64,000 bases of DNA from Flavimaribacter sp039888615 (GTDB taxonomy: Bacteria; Pseudomonadota; Alphaproteobacteria; Rhizobiales; Rhizobiaceae): NCBI GenBank assembly GCA_039888615.1, contig JBDQQS010000001.1. One strand, 5' to 3'. Below the pieces are notes generated by a model. It saw nothing but the letters and a program-made list of their open reading frames with translations. It was not told where the DNA came from and ran no database searches. Shown piece by piece: positions 51,209-60,491 of the stretch (within the stretch, counting starts at the first letter, position 1; every line of letters begins with the position of its first letter). The translations under genes and the position numbers were made by a program.

Positions 51209-52545
51209 CGTCCCCTCTTTCCTCCTCGAAGCTTGGACTTCTTGATCAAGCCCTCATATTGCTGCGCAATCAAGTGTCCCTGCACCTGCGCCACTGTATC
51301 AAGTGTTACGCTGACGACAATCAGCAGGGACGTGCCACCGAGATAAAAGGGGATTCCGGTCTGCGCAATGAGCATTTCGGGTAAGAGACAGACGAATATC
51401 AGATAGATCGCGCCCACGACGGTGATGCGGGTCAGGACGTAGTCGATATACTCGGCCGTGCGCTCTCCCGGTCGAATGCCGGGGATGAACCCGCCGTGGT
51501 TCTTCAGATTGTCCGCCGTGTCCTTCGGATTGAACACAACGGCCGTATAGAAGAACGCGAAGAAGCCGATAAACGCTGCATAGAGCACCATATAGGCCGG
51601 CTGTCCGTGACCGAGCGTGGCCAAGAGCGTCGTCGCCCAGGCCGGCAGGTCGGTAGAGCTAGAAAAACCGGCGAGCGTGGTCGGCAAGAGCAGAAGCGAG
51701 GAGGCGAAGATCGGCGGAATAACGCCGGCCGTGTTCAGCTTGAGCGGCAGGTGCGATGAATCGCCCTGGAACATGCGGTTGCCGACCTGACGCTTCGGAT
51801 ACTGGATCAGAAGCCGCCGCTGCGCGCGCTCGACGAACACGATGAAGGCGATGACGCCGATGGCGATAAGCACGACCAGAACGATGATGCCGGCCGAAAG
51901 AGCGCCCGTGCGTCCGAGTTCCAGCATTCCTGTGATGGCGCCTGGAAGCCCCGCGACGATGCCCGCGAAGATGATCAGGGAGATACCGTTGCCGATGCCG
52001 CGGGCGGTGATCTGCTCGCCGAGCCACATCAGGAACATGGTGCCGCCCACAAGGCTGATCACAGTTGAGATGCGGAAGAACCAGCCAGGATTCGTGACGA
52101 TGCCTTCACTGCTATCGAGACCGGCCGCGATCGCGTAGGCCTGGACGGCCGCAAGCAACACGGTGCCGTAGCGCGTGTACTGGTTGATGACCTTGCGGCC
52201 CTGTTCGCCTTCCTTCTTCAATTGCTCGAGCGTCGGAACCACCGACGTCATGAGCTGCATGATGATGGAGGCCGAGATGTACGGCATGATTCCCAGCGCG
52301 AATATGGCCATGCGCTGTACGGCGCCCCCAGAAAACACGTTGAAAATGCCGAGAATGCCGCCGGATTGCTGCTGAAAAGCGCGGGCGAAACCGTCGGGGT
52401 CGATGCCCGGCAGGGGAATGTATGTGCCAAGCCGATAGACCAGAAGCGCAGCCAGTGTGAACCAGATGCGCTTCTTTAGATCCTCAGCCTTGGCGAAAGC
52501 TGAAAAATTGAGATTGGATGCGAGTTGTTCGGCTGCAGATGCCAT
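51205..52545 (-). CDS. secY: Preprotein translocase subunit SecY
   Basis: The 446-residue protein has ten predicted membrane helices, the plug-region and first-helix part LGTYIPLPGID, the GGIEGIF-type variant GGILGIFNVFSGGA, and the cytoplasmic loop EQLKKEGEQGRKVINQYTRY in part. It forms the Sec channel with SecE and SecG. A 192-bp gap separates it from rplO; no hairpin of note was seen there. Confidence 0.96.
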   Translation of the reverse strand: MASAAEQLASNLNFSAFAKAEDLKKRIWFTLAALLVYRLGTYIPLPGIDPDGFARAFQQQSGGILGIFNVFSGGAVQRMAIFALGIMPYISASIIMQLMTSVVPTLEQLKKEGEQGRKVINQYTRYGTVLLAAVQAYAIAAGLDSSEGIVTNPGWFFRISTVISLVGGTMFLMWLGEQITARGIGNGISLIIFAGIVAGLPGAITGMLELGRTGALSAGIIVLVVLIAIGVIAFIVFVERAQRRLLIQYPKRQVGNRMFQGDSSHLPLKLNTAGVIPPIFASSLLLLPTTLAGFSSSTDLPAWATTLLATLGHGQPAYMVLYAAFIGFFAFFYTAVVFNPKDTADNLKNHGGFIPGIRPGERTAEYIDYVLTRITVVGAIYLIFVCLLPEMLIAQTGIPFYLGGTSLLIVVSVTLDTVAQVQGHLIAQQYEGLIKKSKLRGGKRGR

Positions 52546-52737
52546 GCGAATCTCCGCGTGACCGCCACCCCGGGAAGCTCCGGATCGTTACCGGGATGCG
52601 GTCATGATTGCCTATGAAGAAACATCAAAGGTTCGAATGAACCAGGAATTCGATGCCTCCAACTTCCTCCTCCGGGACGCTGTATCATCCATATGGGGAT
52701 CGGCTGGCCCGGTTCAAACGTCCGGGCCCGCCAGGTT

Positions 52738-53211
52738 TTATTCGGCGGCGTTCAGCACCTTGATGGAGCCGCCAGCCTTTTCGATTTTTTCGATCGCCGT
52801 CTTCGACGCGCCGGCGACTTCGAGGCTGACCTTGGCCTTCAATTCGCCATCGGACAGGACGCGAACGCCGTCTCTCACGCGCTTCAACACGCCAGCGGCC
52901 TGAAGCGCAACCGCGTCGATCGTTCCCGATGCGTCGAGCTTACCGGAATCGATGGCGGTCTGTATGCGACCGATCGACACGATGTTGTAGTCCTTCGCGA
53001 AAATATTCGTGAAGCCACGCTTCGGAAGACGCTGATAAATCGGCATCTGACCGCCTTCGAAGCCGTTGATGGCGACGCCCGAACGCGATTTCTGACCTTT
53101 GACGCCACGGCCGCCGGTCTTGCCCTTGCCGGATCCGATGCCACGTCCGACCCGCTTGCGGTCCTGGACGGCTCCGTCCTTGTCTTTCAGTTCATTCAGT
53201 TTCATTTTCAA
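52738..53211 (-). CDS. rplO: 50S ribosomal protein L15
   Basis: The 157-residue protein has the Gly-rich N-terminal region VGRGIGSGKGKTGGRGVKGQ and the C-terminal KVSLEVAGASKTAIEKIEKAGG typical of L15, a late assembly protein of the large subunit. It starts 5 bp after rpmD. Confidence 0.97.
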   Translation of the reverse strand: MKMKLNELKDKDGAVQDRKRVGRGIGSGKGKTGGRGVKGQKSRSGVAINGFEGGQMPIYQRLPKRGFTNIFAKDYNIVSIGRIQTAIDSGKLDASGTIDAVALQAAGVLKRVRDGVRVLSDGELKAKVSLEVAGASKTAIEKIEKAGGSIKVLNAAE

Positions 53212-53216
53212 CTCCC

Positions 53217-53417
53217 TCAGGCTTCGTCGACGACGCGCACGAGGTGACGAACCTTGCGGATCATGCCACGGACTGCCGGCGTGTCTTCCAGCGTCCGGCG
53301 GCGATGCAATTTGTTCAGTCCAAGCCCGATCAGCGTCTGGCGCTGATCCTGCGGGCGGCGGATCGGGCTGCCGATCTGTTCGACCGTAACCGTCTTTTCT
53401 GCCTTTTTCTCAGCCAT
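53217..53417 (-). CDS. rpmD: 50S ribosomal protein L30
   Basis: The 66-residue protein contains QTLIGLGLNKLHRRRTLEDTP in part, the L30 core, and ends with IRKVRHLVRVVDE. It has a short Lys/Glu-rich N-terminal extension compared with E. coli. It lies between rpsE (6 bp gap) and rplO. Confidence 0.96.
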   Translation of the reverse strand: MAEKKAEKTVTVEQIGSPIRRPQDQRQTLIGLGLNKLHRRRTLEDTPAVRGMIRKVRHLVRVVDEA

Positions 53418-53423
53418 CAGAGA

Positions 53424-53984
53424 TTACTCCTCACTGCCGATGATCGACGCGCGGCGAGACTGCAGCGTCGAATACTTGATTCCACGCTGGCTGGCGATGT
53501 CCTTGGGATGCATCTGGTTGGCCAGAGCATCAAAGGTTGCGCGAACCATGTTGTACGGGTTCGAGGAACCGGTCGACTTGGCGACAACGTCCTGCATGCC
53601 GAGCGTCTCGAAGACGGCGCGCATCGGGCCACCCGCGATGATTCCGGTACCGGCCTTGGCCGAACGCAGCAGCACCTTGCCGGCGCCGTGACGGCCCTGG
53701 ACATCATGATGCAGTGTGCGGCCGGAGCGCAGCGGCACGAAAATCATGCTGCGCTTGGCAGACTCGGTCGCCTTGCGGATCGCTTCCGGAACTTCTCGAG
53801 CCTTGCCGTGTCCGAAGCCGACGCGACCCTTCTGGTCACCGACGACCACGAGAGCGGCGAAGCCGAAACGGCGTCCGCCCTTCACAACCTTCGCAACGCG
53901 ATTGATGTGAACCAGCTTGTCGACGAATTCGCTGTCGCGATCGTCGTCTTTTCCGCGATTATCGCGGCGGGGTTCTCTTGCCAT
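53424..53984 (-). CDS. rpsE: 30S ribosomal protein S5
   Basis: The 186-residue protein has the S5 double-stranded RNA-binding segment (INRVAKVVKGGRRFGFAAL) and GIKYSTLQSRR-like C-terminus. It affects translational accuracy. The charged N-terminal extension (REPRRDNRGKDDDRD) is usual in this class. It follows rplR by 42 bp. Confidence 0.97.
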   Translation of the reverse strand: MAREPRRDNRGKDDDRDSEFVDKLVHINRVAKVVKGGRRFGFAALVVVGDQKGRVGFGHGKAREVPEAIRKATESAKRSMIFVPLRSGRTLHHDVQGRHGAGKVLLRSAKAGTGIIAGGPMRAVFETLGMQDVVAKSTGSSNPYNMVRATFDALANQMHPKDIASQRGIKYSTLQSRRASIIGSEE

Positions 53985-54026
53985 TGTCCTTGTCCTTTTT
54001 CTTTTCCGGTTTCAACGGGCAAATGA

Positions 54027-54386
54027 TTAGAAGCTGAGGCCGTTTTCCCTGGCGGCGTCCGCCAGAGCCTTGACGCGGCCATGATAGATATAGGCGCCGC
54101 GGTCGAAGACGACCTGTTCGATGCCGGCCTTCGTGGCGCGTTCGGCCACGAGCTTGCCGACTGCGGCGGCCGCATCTGTGTCGGCTCCGGTCTTCAGCGA
54201 CTTGCGCAGATCCGGATCCAGCGTCGATGCGGACACCAGTGTCCTGCCTTCCAGATCATCGATGATCTGGGCGTAGATGTTCTTCGAAGAACGGTTGACC
54301 GAAAGCCGCGGACGACCATTGGCGACCGACCTGAGCTGCCGGCGGACACGCCCGGCGCGTTTCGAAAGAGCTTTGCTGCTTGCCAT
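54027..54386 (-). CDS. rplR: 50S ribosomal protein L18
   Basis: The 119-residue protein contains RPRLSVNRSSKNIYAQIIDD and the C-terminal YIYHGRVKALADAARENGL, standard for L18, which binds 5S rRNA with L5 and L25. It lies 12 bp after rplF. Confidence 0.97.
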   Translation of the reverse strand: MASSKALSKRAGRVRRQLRSVANGRPRLSVNRSSKNIYAQIIDDLEGRTLVSASTLDPDLRKSLKTGADTDAAAAVGKLVAERATKAGIEQVVFDRGAYIYHGRVKALADAARENGLSF

Positions 54387-54398
54387 AGCTGGGTGTCC

Positions 54399-54932
54399 CT
54401 ACTTCTTCTTGCCTTCTTTGCGGACAATCCGCTCTTCGGCATATTTGACGCCTTTGCCCTTGTAGGGCTCCGGCGGACGGAATTCGCGGATCTTCGCCGC
54501 AACCTGACCGACCTGCTGCTTGTTGATGCCCGTGATGACGATTTCCGTCGGCTTCGGGCAGGCAAGCGTAATGCCGTCCGGGGCCTCGAAGACCACATCA
54601 TGGCTAAAGCCAAGCGCAAGCTGCAGGTTCTTGCCCTGCATGGAGGCGCGGTAACCGACGCCATTGATTTCAAGACGACGCTCGAAGCCGTTCGTCACAC
54701 CGAGAATGATGTTCTCGATGTTCGTGCGGGACATGCCCCATTTGGAGCGCGCGCCCTGCGACTGATCAGCCGGCGTGACGACGACTGCGTCTTCTTCCAT
54801 TTTCACGAGCACTTCGTCATTGACGACGTAGCTCAATTCACCCTTGGGGCCCTTGGCCTTGACTGTCTGGCCTTCAACCGAGGCAGTCACACCGGCGGGA
54901 ACCGAAATGGGCTTTTTTCCGATACGAGACAT
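54399..54932 (-). CDS. rplF: 50S ribosomal protein L6
   Basis: The 177-residue protein begins MSRIGKKPISVPAGV and has the C-terminal RPPEPYKGKGVKYAEERI segment that contacts 23S rRNA near the factor-binding site. It is in spc order between rpsH and rplR. Confidence 0.98.
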   Translation of the reverse strand: MSRIGKKPISVPAGVTASVEGQTVKAKGPKGELSYVVNDEVLVKMEEDAVVVTPADQSQGARSKWGMSRTNIENIILGVTNGFERRLEINGVGYRASMQGKNLQLALGFSHDVVFEAPDGITLACPKPTEIVITGINKQQVGQVAAKIREFRPPEPYKGKGVKYAEERIVRKEGKKK

Positions 54933-54970
54933 AATTTCAAACCTGTCTGACCGTTAGGAGGACCGCCACG

Positions 54971-55369
54971 TCAAAAGACGCGACAGAGAACCTCACCACC
55001 AACATTCTGTTCGCGCGCCTCATGATCGGCCATCACGCCCTTCGGAGTCGAAAGGATCGAGATGCCGAGGCCATTCGCGACATTCGGAATAGACTTGACC
55101 GAGACATAAACCCGGCGTCCTGGCTTCGAGACACGCGACATCTCGCGGATGACCGGCGCGCCTTCGGAGTATTTCAGCTCGATATTGAGCTCCGACTTTC
55201 CGTCGTCATAGGTGACTTCGGAATATCCGCGGATATAGCCTTCCGACTGCAGAACGTCCAGAACGCGCGCGCGCAGCTTGGAAGCCGGCGTGCTGACGGT
55301 GTTCTTGCGGCGGCCGGTGGCGTTGCGGATACGGGTAAGCATATCGCCGAGGGGATCACTCATAGACAT
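54971..55369 (-). CDS. rpsH: 30S ribosomal protein S8
   Basis: The 132-residue protein begins MSMSDPLGDMLTRIRNA and ends with the AREQNVGGEVLCRVF rRNA-binding signature of S8. In E. coli S8 represses the spc operon at rplE; I see no comparable site here. It follows rpsN by 11 bp. Confidence 0.98.
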   Translation of the reverse strand: MSMSDPLGDMLTRIRNATGRRKNTVSTPASKLRARVLDVLQSEGYIRGYSEVTYDDGKSELNIELKYSEGAPVIREMSRVSKPGRRVYVSVKSIPNVANGLGISILSTPKGVMADHEAREQNVGGEVLCRVF

Positions 55370-55380
55370 GTGACGTCTCC

Positions 55381-55686
55381 TTACCAGCTCGACTTGACGA
55401 TGCCCGGAACCTTGCCGAGCGAACCGAGTTCGCGCAGCGCAATACGGGACATGTTCAGTTTACGATAATAGGCGCGCGGACGCCCAGAGACTTCGCAGCG
55501 ATTGCGGACGCGCGTCTTCGATCCGTCACGCGGCATCTCGGCAAGCTTCAGAGTCGCACGGAAACGCTCTTCGATCGGCGTGCTCTGGTCCCTGATCATC
55601 GCCTTGAGCGCGGCGCGCTTGGACGCATCCTTCGCGACCTGCTTGCGGCGTCTTTTGTTCTTTTCGACTGCGCTAACCTTAGCCAT
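55381..55686 (-). CDS. rpsN: 30S ribosomal protein S14 (zinc-free type)
   Basis: The 101-residue protein is the long, Cys-poor form: RNRCEVSGRPRAYYRKLNMS and the C-terminal GKVPGIVKSSW, without the CxxC pair of the short zinc form. It lies between rplE and rpsH. Confidence 0.97.
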   Translation of the reverse strand: MAKVSAVEKNKRRRKQVAKDASKRAALKAMIRDQSTPIEERFRATLKLAEMPRDGSKTRVRNRCEVSGRPRAYYRKLNMSRIALRELGSLGKVPGIVKSSW

Positions 55687-55714
55687 GTCTTTAGGTCCTT
55701 TTCTACGCTTGTCG

Positions 55715-56272
55715 TTACTGCCGGAACGGGAAGTTGAACTCGCTCAGAAGAGCGCGCGCTTCGTCGTCCGTTTCGGCGGTCGTGCAAACGATAATATCCA
55801 TGCCCCACTGCTGATCGATGTTGTCGTAATTGATCTCTGGGAACACGATGTGCTCTTTCAGGCCCATGGCGAAGTTGCCACGGCCGTCGAAGCTCTTCGG
55901 ATTCAGGCCGCGGAAGTCACGAACGCGCGGAAGCGCGACGTTGACCAACCGGTCCATGAATTCATACATGCGCGCCTGGCGCAGGGTCACCTTGGCGCCG
56001 ATCGGCATACCTTCGCGCACCTTGAAGCCGGCGATCGACTTGCGCGCGCGGGTCACGACGGGCCGCTGGCCGGCGATTGCCGCCAGGTCTTCAGCAGCAG
56101 TGGCGGGCTTCTTGGAATCCGCCGTCGCTTCGCCGACGCCCATATTGATGACGATCTTGTCGACGCGCGGGATCTGCATGACGTTCATGTAGGAGAACTT
56201 TTCCTGCATGACGTCGCGGATGCGGGTCTTGTATTCGGTCTTGAGCCGCGGCTCGTAACTTGCCTCAGCCAT
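55715..56272 (-). CDS. rplE: 50S ribosomal protein L5
   Basis: The 185-residue protein contains IPRVDKIVINMGVGEA and GIKEHIVFPEI-type sequence (GLKEHIVFPEINYD), standard for L5, which binds 5S rRNA and bridges to S13. It overlaps the rplX end by 8 bp, so the two are coupled. Confidence 0.98.
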   Translation of the reverse strand: MAEASYEPRLKTEYKTRIRDVMQEKFSYMNVMQIPRVDKIVINMGVGEATADSKKPATAAEDLAAIAGQRPVVTRARKSIAGFKVREGMPIGAKVTLRQARMYEFMDRLVNVALPRVRDFRGLNPKSFDGRGNFAMGLKEHIVFPEINYDNIDQQWGMDIIVCTTAETDDEARALLSEFNFPFRQ

Positions 56273-56573
56273 CGATTACTTCTCCTGAACGCTTTGCCAC
56301 ACGCACCTTGGAGCCATCTTCCGATATCTTGAACCCGACGCGGGTCGGCTTGCCGTCCACGGCAAGAGCGATATTGGACAGCTGGATAGGCGCTTCCTTG
56401 CTGATAATGCCGGCCTGCTCGGTCTGGGTCTGACGCTGATGGCGCCGAACCATGTTGACGCCGCTGACCAGGGCACGGTTTTCCTTCGGCATCACCTTCA
56501 GGACCTCGCCTGTACGGCCCTTGTCCTTGCCGGTGAGCACGATCACATTGTCGCCTTTACGGATCTTCTGCAT
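56265..56573 (-). CDS. rplX: 50S ribosomal protein L24
   Basis: The 102-residue protein has the KOW motif (KGDNVIVLTGKDKGRTGEVL in part) and VSGVNMVRRHQRQT, an early assembly protein of the 50S subunit. Its last 8 bp overlap rplE. Confidence 0.97.
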   Translation of the reverse strand: MQKIRKGDNVIVLTGKDKGRTGEVLKVMPKENRALVSGVNMVRRHQRQTQTEQAGIISKEAPIQLSNIALAVDGKPTRVGFKISEDGSKVRVAKRSGEVIDG

Positions 56574-56583
56574 CGTAATCTCC

Positions 56584-56952
56584 TCAGAGAACTTCCGGCG
56601 CCAACGAAATGATCTTCATGTGGGCCTTGGCGCGCAGTTCGCGCGGGACCGGTCCGAAGATACGCGTGCCGATTGGTTCTTTCTTGTTGTCGACGAGGAC
56701 GGCGGCATTCTTGTCAAAGCGAATGACGCTTCCGTCCGCACGACGAATATCCTTGGCCGTCCGTACGACGACCGCCTTCATCACATCACCCTTCTTGACG
56801 CGGCCACGCGGGATCGCTTCCTTCACGGAGACGACGATGATGTCGCCAACGGAAGCGTATTTCCGCTTGGAGCCGCCCAGCACCTTGATGCACATGACAC
56901 GACGGGCGCCGGAATTGTCAGCGACGTCGAGGTTTGTTTGCATCTGAATCAT
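56584..56952 (-). CDS. rplN: 50S ribosomal protein L14
   Basis: The 122-residue protein begins MIQMQTNLDVADNSGAR and ends in KIISLAPEVL, the standard L14 ends. It faces the 30S subunit and binds the silencing factor RsfS. An 83-bp gap separates it from rpsQ. Confidence 0.98.
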   Translation of the reverse strand: MIQMQTNLDVADNSGARRVMCIKVLGGSKRKYASVGDIIVVSVKEAIPRGRVKKGDVMKAVVVRTAKDIRRADGSVIRFDKNAAVLVDNKKEPIGTRIFGPVPRELRAKAHMKIISLAPEVL

Positions 56953-57035
56953 GTCAGACCGCCTTCTTTACCTAATTGGGAAGAGCATCCGCCCTACCCT
57001 TGATTCTAATACATTCTTGTCTGTTGCGGACCGAC

Positions 57036-57266
57036 CTAGTCGGTCATGACAGTCCAGCGCTTGTCTTTCGAAATCGGCGCGCATTCCTGAATGGATACGG
57101 TATCGCCGACCTTGAACTTGTTTTCCGCATCATGCGCCTTGTACTTCTTCGAGCGGCGCACGGTCTTCTGGAACATCGGGTGTGCGAAACGACGCTCGAC
57201 GCTGACAACTACTGTCTTGTCGTTCTTGTCGCTGACAACGGTGCCCTGCAGGATACGTTTTGGCAT
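57036..57266 (-). CDS. rpsQ: 30S ribosomal protein S17
   Basis: The 76-residue OB-fold protein begins MPKRILQGTVVSDKNDKT and contains DTVSIQECAPISKDKRW, typical S17 motifs. It follows rpmC by 14 bp and ends the S10-operon portion. Confidence 0.97.
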   Translation of the reverse strand: MPKRILQGTVVSDKNDKTVVVSVERRFAHPMFQKTVRRSKKYKAHDAENKFKVGDTVSIQECAPISKDKRWTVMTD

Positions 57267-57280
57267 TGTTCTTGTGTCCT

Positions 57281-57481
57281 TTAAGCCTTGTCTGCAACCG
57301 CCTTCTGGCGGCTGATTGTCTTGACGCGGGCGATATCGCGGCGCACTTCCTGGATACGCGACGTCTTCTCGAGCTGTCCGGTCGCCTTCTGGAAGCGAAG
57401 GTTGAACTGCTCTTTCTTGAGCTTCGCGAGCTCGTCGTTGAGCTGATCATTGCTCATCGTACGAATGTCTGCGGCTTTCAT
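57281..57481 (-). CDS. rpmC: 50S ribosomal protein L29
   Basis: The 66-residue helical protein has LKKEQFNLRFQKATGQLE, the L29 signature, and lies between rplP and rpsQ. It surrounds the tunnel exit where SRP and trigger factor dock. Confidence 0.97.
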   Translation of the reverse strand: MKAADIRTMSNDQLNDELAKLKKEQFNLRFQKATGQLEKTSRIQEVRRDIARVKTISRQKAVADKA

Positions 57482-57492
57482 CGTTCCGATTC

Positions 57493-57906
57493 CTACTCTG
57501 CAATCCGTTGCACGAACCGCGTCTTGACCGACAGTTTGGCGGCTCCGAGACGCAGCGCTTCGCGCGCGATGTCTTCTGCGACGCCGTCGATTTCAAACAT
57601 GATCCGGCCCGGCTTGACCTTGGCCGCCCAGTAATCGACGGAACCCTTGCCCTTACCCATGCGGACTTCGGTCGGCTTCGACGAAACCGGCACGTCCGGG
57701 AAGACGCGGATCCACACGCGACCGGCGCGCTTCATGTGACGGGTGATGGCGCGGCGAGCAGCTTCAATCTCGCGCGCATTCACGCGGTTCGGTTCCTGGG
57801 CCTTCAGACCATAGGAACCGAAAGTCAGGTCCGTTCCGCCCGAAGCGACGCCCCGGATGCGGCCCTTGTGCTGCTTGCGATACTTTGTACGCTTTGGCTG
57901 CAACAT
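57493..57906 (-). CDS. rplP: 50S ribosomal protein L16
   Basis: The 137-residue protein begins MLQPKRTKYRKQHKGR and contains RVFPDVPVSSKPTEVRMGKG and GSVDYWAAKV, standard for L16, which helps position tRNA in the A site. It follows rpsC by 36 bp. Confidence 0.98.
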   Translation of the reverse strand: MLQPKRTKYRKQHKGRIRGVASGGTDLTFGSYGLKAQEPNRVNAREIEAARRAITRHMKRAGRVWIRVFPDVPVSSKPTEVRMGKGKGSVDYWAAKVKPGRIMFEIDGVAEDIAREALRLGAAKLSVKTRFVQRIAE

Positions 57907-57942
57907 TTCTTATTCTCCGAACTTGGCCTGCCGCGCGCGCAA

Positions 57943-58650
57943 TCAGGCGCTTTCGCGGCGGCGATTACTGCTGCCCTGGTTATCGCTACTGGTGGCGCGG
58001 CGCTCCGAAGCCATGGGATCATGTTCCAGGATTTCTCCCTTGAAGATCCAGACTTTGATGCCGCAGACGCCGTAGGCGGTGTGGGCTTCGGCTGTGCCGT
58101 AGTCGATATCGGCGCGCAGCGTGTGAAGCGGAACGCGGCCTTCACGATACCACTCGGTGCGAGCGATTTCGGCGCCGCCAAGGCGACCACCGCAGGTGAT
58201 GCGGATGCCCTCAGCGCCGAGACGCATGGCGGACTGCACCGCGCGCTTCATGGCGCGACGGAACGCAACGCGGCGCTCGAGCTGCTGTGCGATCGACTGC
58301 GCAACCAGGTTGGCGTCGATTTCCGGCTTGCGCACTTCAACAATGTTGAGATGCGTTTCCGCATTGGTCATGACCGCCAGCTTGCGGCGCAGCTTCTCGA
58401 TGTCCGCGCCTTTCTTGCCGATGATCAGACCGGGACGGGCCGAGTGGATAGAGATGCGGCACTTCTTGTGCGGACGCTCGATAACGATTTTCGAGATCGC
58501 AGCCTGCTTCAGCTCCTTGTTCAGGTATTCGCGGATCTTCAGATCCTCCTGAAGCAGCGCGCCGTATTCACCCTTCTCGGCGAACCAGCGGGAATCCCAC
58601 GTCCGGTTGATGCCAAGGCGAAAGCCTACTGGATTGATCTTCTGGCCCAT
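57943..58650 (-). CDS. rpsC: 30S ribosomal protein S3
   Basis: The 235-residue protein begins MGQKINPVGFRLGI, has the KH domain GLIIGKKGADIEKLR and the C-terminal GVKVWIFKGE-type segment (GIKVWIFKGEILEHDPM). It forms part of the mRNA entry channel. Its ATG shares one base with the rplV stop (TAATG). Confidence 0.98.
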   Translation of the reverse strand: MGQKINPVGFRLGINRTWDSRWFAEKGEYGALLQEDLKIREYLNKELKQAAISKIVIERPHKKCRISIHSARPGLIIGKKGADIEKLRRKLAVMTNAETHLNIVEVRKPEIDANLVAQSIAQQLERRVAFRRAMKRAVQSAMRLGAEGIRITCGGRLGGAEIARTEWYREGRVPLHTLRADIDYGTAEAHTAYGVCGIKVWIFKGEILEHDPMASERRATSSDNQGSSNRRRESA

Positions 58651-59039
58651 TATGCGGCCTCCTCGGTTTCTTCAACTTCGCGCACGACGATGGTCAGGTG
58701 CGAGAACGGCTTTTCAATCCGCGACGCTCTTCCGCGACCACGCGCGTGGAAGCGCTTCATGACGATTGACTTGCCGACATAGGCTTCTGATACGATCAGG
58801 GAGTCGACGTCGAGATCATGATTGTTCTCTGCGTTGGCGATTGCCGATTCCAGTGTCTTCTTCACGGTTTCGGAGATGCGCTTGCGCGAAAACTCGAGAT
58901 CGGCGAGCGCACGATCAACCTTCTTGCCGCGGATCATGGCAGCAACAAGATTGAGTTTCTGCGGGCTGACGCGAATCGTGCGAGCAACCGCTTTCGCCTC
59001 ATTGTCCTTCAATCGGCGCTCGGCCTTGGCCTTGCCCAT
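58650..59039 (-). CDS. rplV: 50S ribosomal protein L22
   Basis: The 129-residue protein contains RVSPQKLNLVAAMIRGK and the beta-hairpin region FHARGRGRASRIEKP that lines the exit tunnel and influences macrolide sensitivity. It lies between rpsS (2 bp gap) and rpsC. Confidence 0.98.
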   Translation of the reverse strand: MGKAKAERRLKDNEAKAVARTIRVSPQKLNLVAAMIRGKKVDRALADLEFSRKRISETVKKTLESAIANAENNHDLDVDSLIVSEAYVGKSIVMKRFHARGRGRASRIEKPFSHLTIVVREVEETEEAA

Positions 59040-59041
59040 TG

Positions 59042-59320
59042 TTACTTCCTCTTCGCTTTCTTATCCGCGCCATGACCGTAATAGGTCCGCGTCGGGGAAA
59101 ATTCACCGAGCTTGTGGCCCACCATGTCTTCCGACACAGACACCGGCACATGCTTGCTGCCATTGTAGACGCCAAAGGTCAGACCAACGAACTGCGGCAG
59201 GATCGTGGAACGACGGCTCCACGTCTTGATTACTTCGTTGCGACCGCTTTCGCGCACCTTCTCGGCTTTCTTGAGAAGATAGCCGTCAACGAACGGACCT
59301 TTCCAAACTGAACGAGCCAC
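59042..59320 (-). CDS. rpsS: 30S ribosomal protein S19
   Basis: The 92-residue protein begins MARSVWKGPFVDGYLLKKA and has TWSRRSTILPQFVGLTFGVY and HKLGEFSPTRTYYGH, the S19 signature. It sits in the 30S head and forms a complex with S13. Confidence 0.98.
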   Translation of the reverse strand: MARSVWKGPFVDGYLLKKAEKVRESGRNEVIKTWSRRSTILPQFVGLTFGVYNGSKHVPVSVSEDMVGHKLGEFSPTRTYYGHGADKKAKRK

Positions 59321-59335
59321 GTGAGACTTCCTCTC

Positions 59336-60172
59336 TTACTTCTTGCGCTGATGACGCGAGCGCATAATGAACTTGTCGGTCTGCTTGTTCGACCGGGTGC
59401 GTTTGCCCTTGGTCGGCTTGCCCCACGGGGTAACCGGGTGACGACCGCCGGACGTGCGACCCTCACCACCGCCATGCGGGTGATCGACAGGGTTCATGAC
59501 GACGCCGCGAACGTGCGGACGCTTGCCGAGCCAGCGCGTACGACCAGCCTTGCCGTCATTGCGGTTTGCGTTGTCCGGATTGGACACAGCGCCGACAGTC
59601 GCCAGACAGCTGCCCGGAACGAGACGCTGCTCGCCGGAATTCAGTCTGAGGATCGCCATGCCCTGGTCGCGACCGACCAGCTGCACGTAAGCGCCTGCAG
59701 AGCGAGCGATCTGACCGCCCTTGGCGGGCTTCATCTCGACGTTGTGCACAATGGTGCCAACCGGCATGGACTGCAGCGGCATGGCGTTGCCCGGCTTCAC
59801 GTCGACGGCCGACCCGGACGAGACGACCTTGTCGCCTGCGGCGAGCCGCTGCGGCGCCAGGATGTAGGCCTGTTCGCCATCGTCATAATTGACGAGAGCA
59901 ATGAACGCGGTCCGGTTAGGATCGTATTCCAGACGCTCGACCGTGCCTTCCACATCGAACTTGCGACGCTTGAAGTCAACCAGGCGATAGGTCCGCTTGT
60001 GTCCGCCGCCACGATGGCGAACGGTCATACGACCCGTGTTGTTGCGGCCGCCCTTGGAGGACAGACCTTCGGTCAGGTGCTTGACCGGCTTGCCCTTGTA
60101 CAGACCCGAGCGATCGACGATCACCAGCTGACGCTGGCTTGGCGTGGTCGGCTTGAATGATTTCAGTGCCAT
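59336..60172 (-). CDS. rplB: 50S ribosomal protein L2
   Basis: The 278-residue protein begins MALKSFKPTTPSQRQLV and ends with the conserved RGVVMNPVDHPHGGGEG region whose His is needed near the peptidyl transferase centre. It is in S10-operon order, 15 bp before rpsS. Confidence 0.98.
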   Translation of the reverse strand: MALKSFKPTTPSQRQLVIVDRSGLYKGKPVKHLTEGLSSKGGRNNTGRMTVRHRGGGHKRTYRLVDFKRRKFDVEGTVERLEYDPNRTAFIALVNYDDGEQAYILAPQRLAAGDKVVSSGSAVDVKPGNAMPLQSMPVGTIVHNVEMKPAKGGQIARSAGAYVQLVGRDQGMAILRLNSGEQRLVPGSCLATVGAVSNPDNANRNDGKAGRTRWLGKRPHVRGVVMNPVDHPHGGGEGRTSGGRHPVTPWGKPTKGKRTRSNKQTDKFIMRSRHQRKK

Positions 60173-60197
60173 AGTCTCTTATCCTCTGGTCCTGCCG

Positions 60198-60491
60198 TCA
60201 AAGACCGGTCGTGACGTCGACGGACTCGCCTTCGACCAGCGTCACGATTGCCTTCTTGACGTCGCTCTGCCGGCCAATGGATCCGCGGAAACGCTTCACC
60301 TTGCCTTTGCGAACGTGCGTGTTGACCGCCTTGACCTTGACGCCGAACAGCGCCTCGACAGCCGCCTTGATCTGCGGCTTGGTAGCGGTGCGCGCGACAT
60401 TGAACACGACCTGGTTCTGGTCGGAGATCAGGGTCGATTTTTCTGTAATCACCGGCGAGGTGATTACGTCGTAGTGACGAAGATCAGTCAT
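60198..60491 (-). CDS. rplW: 50S ribosomal protein L23
   Basis: The 97-residue protein has DVITSPVITEKSTL and KVKAVNTHVRKGKVKRFRG, typical L23. It is the tunnel-exit docking site for trigger factor and SRP. Its start overlaps the rplD end by 4 bp. Confidence 0.97.
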   Translation of the reverse strand: MTDLRHYDVITSPVITEKSTLISDQNQVVFNVARTATKPQIKAAVEALFGVKVKAVNTHVRKGKVKRFRGSIGRQSDVKKAIVTLVEGESVDVTTGL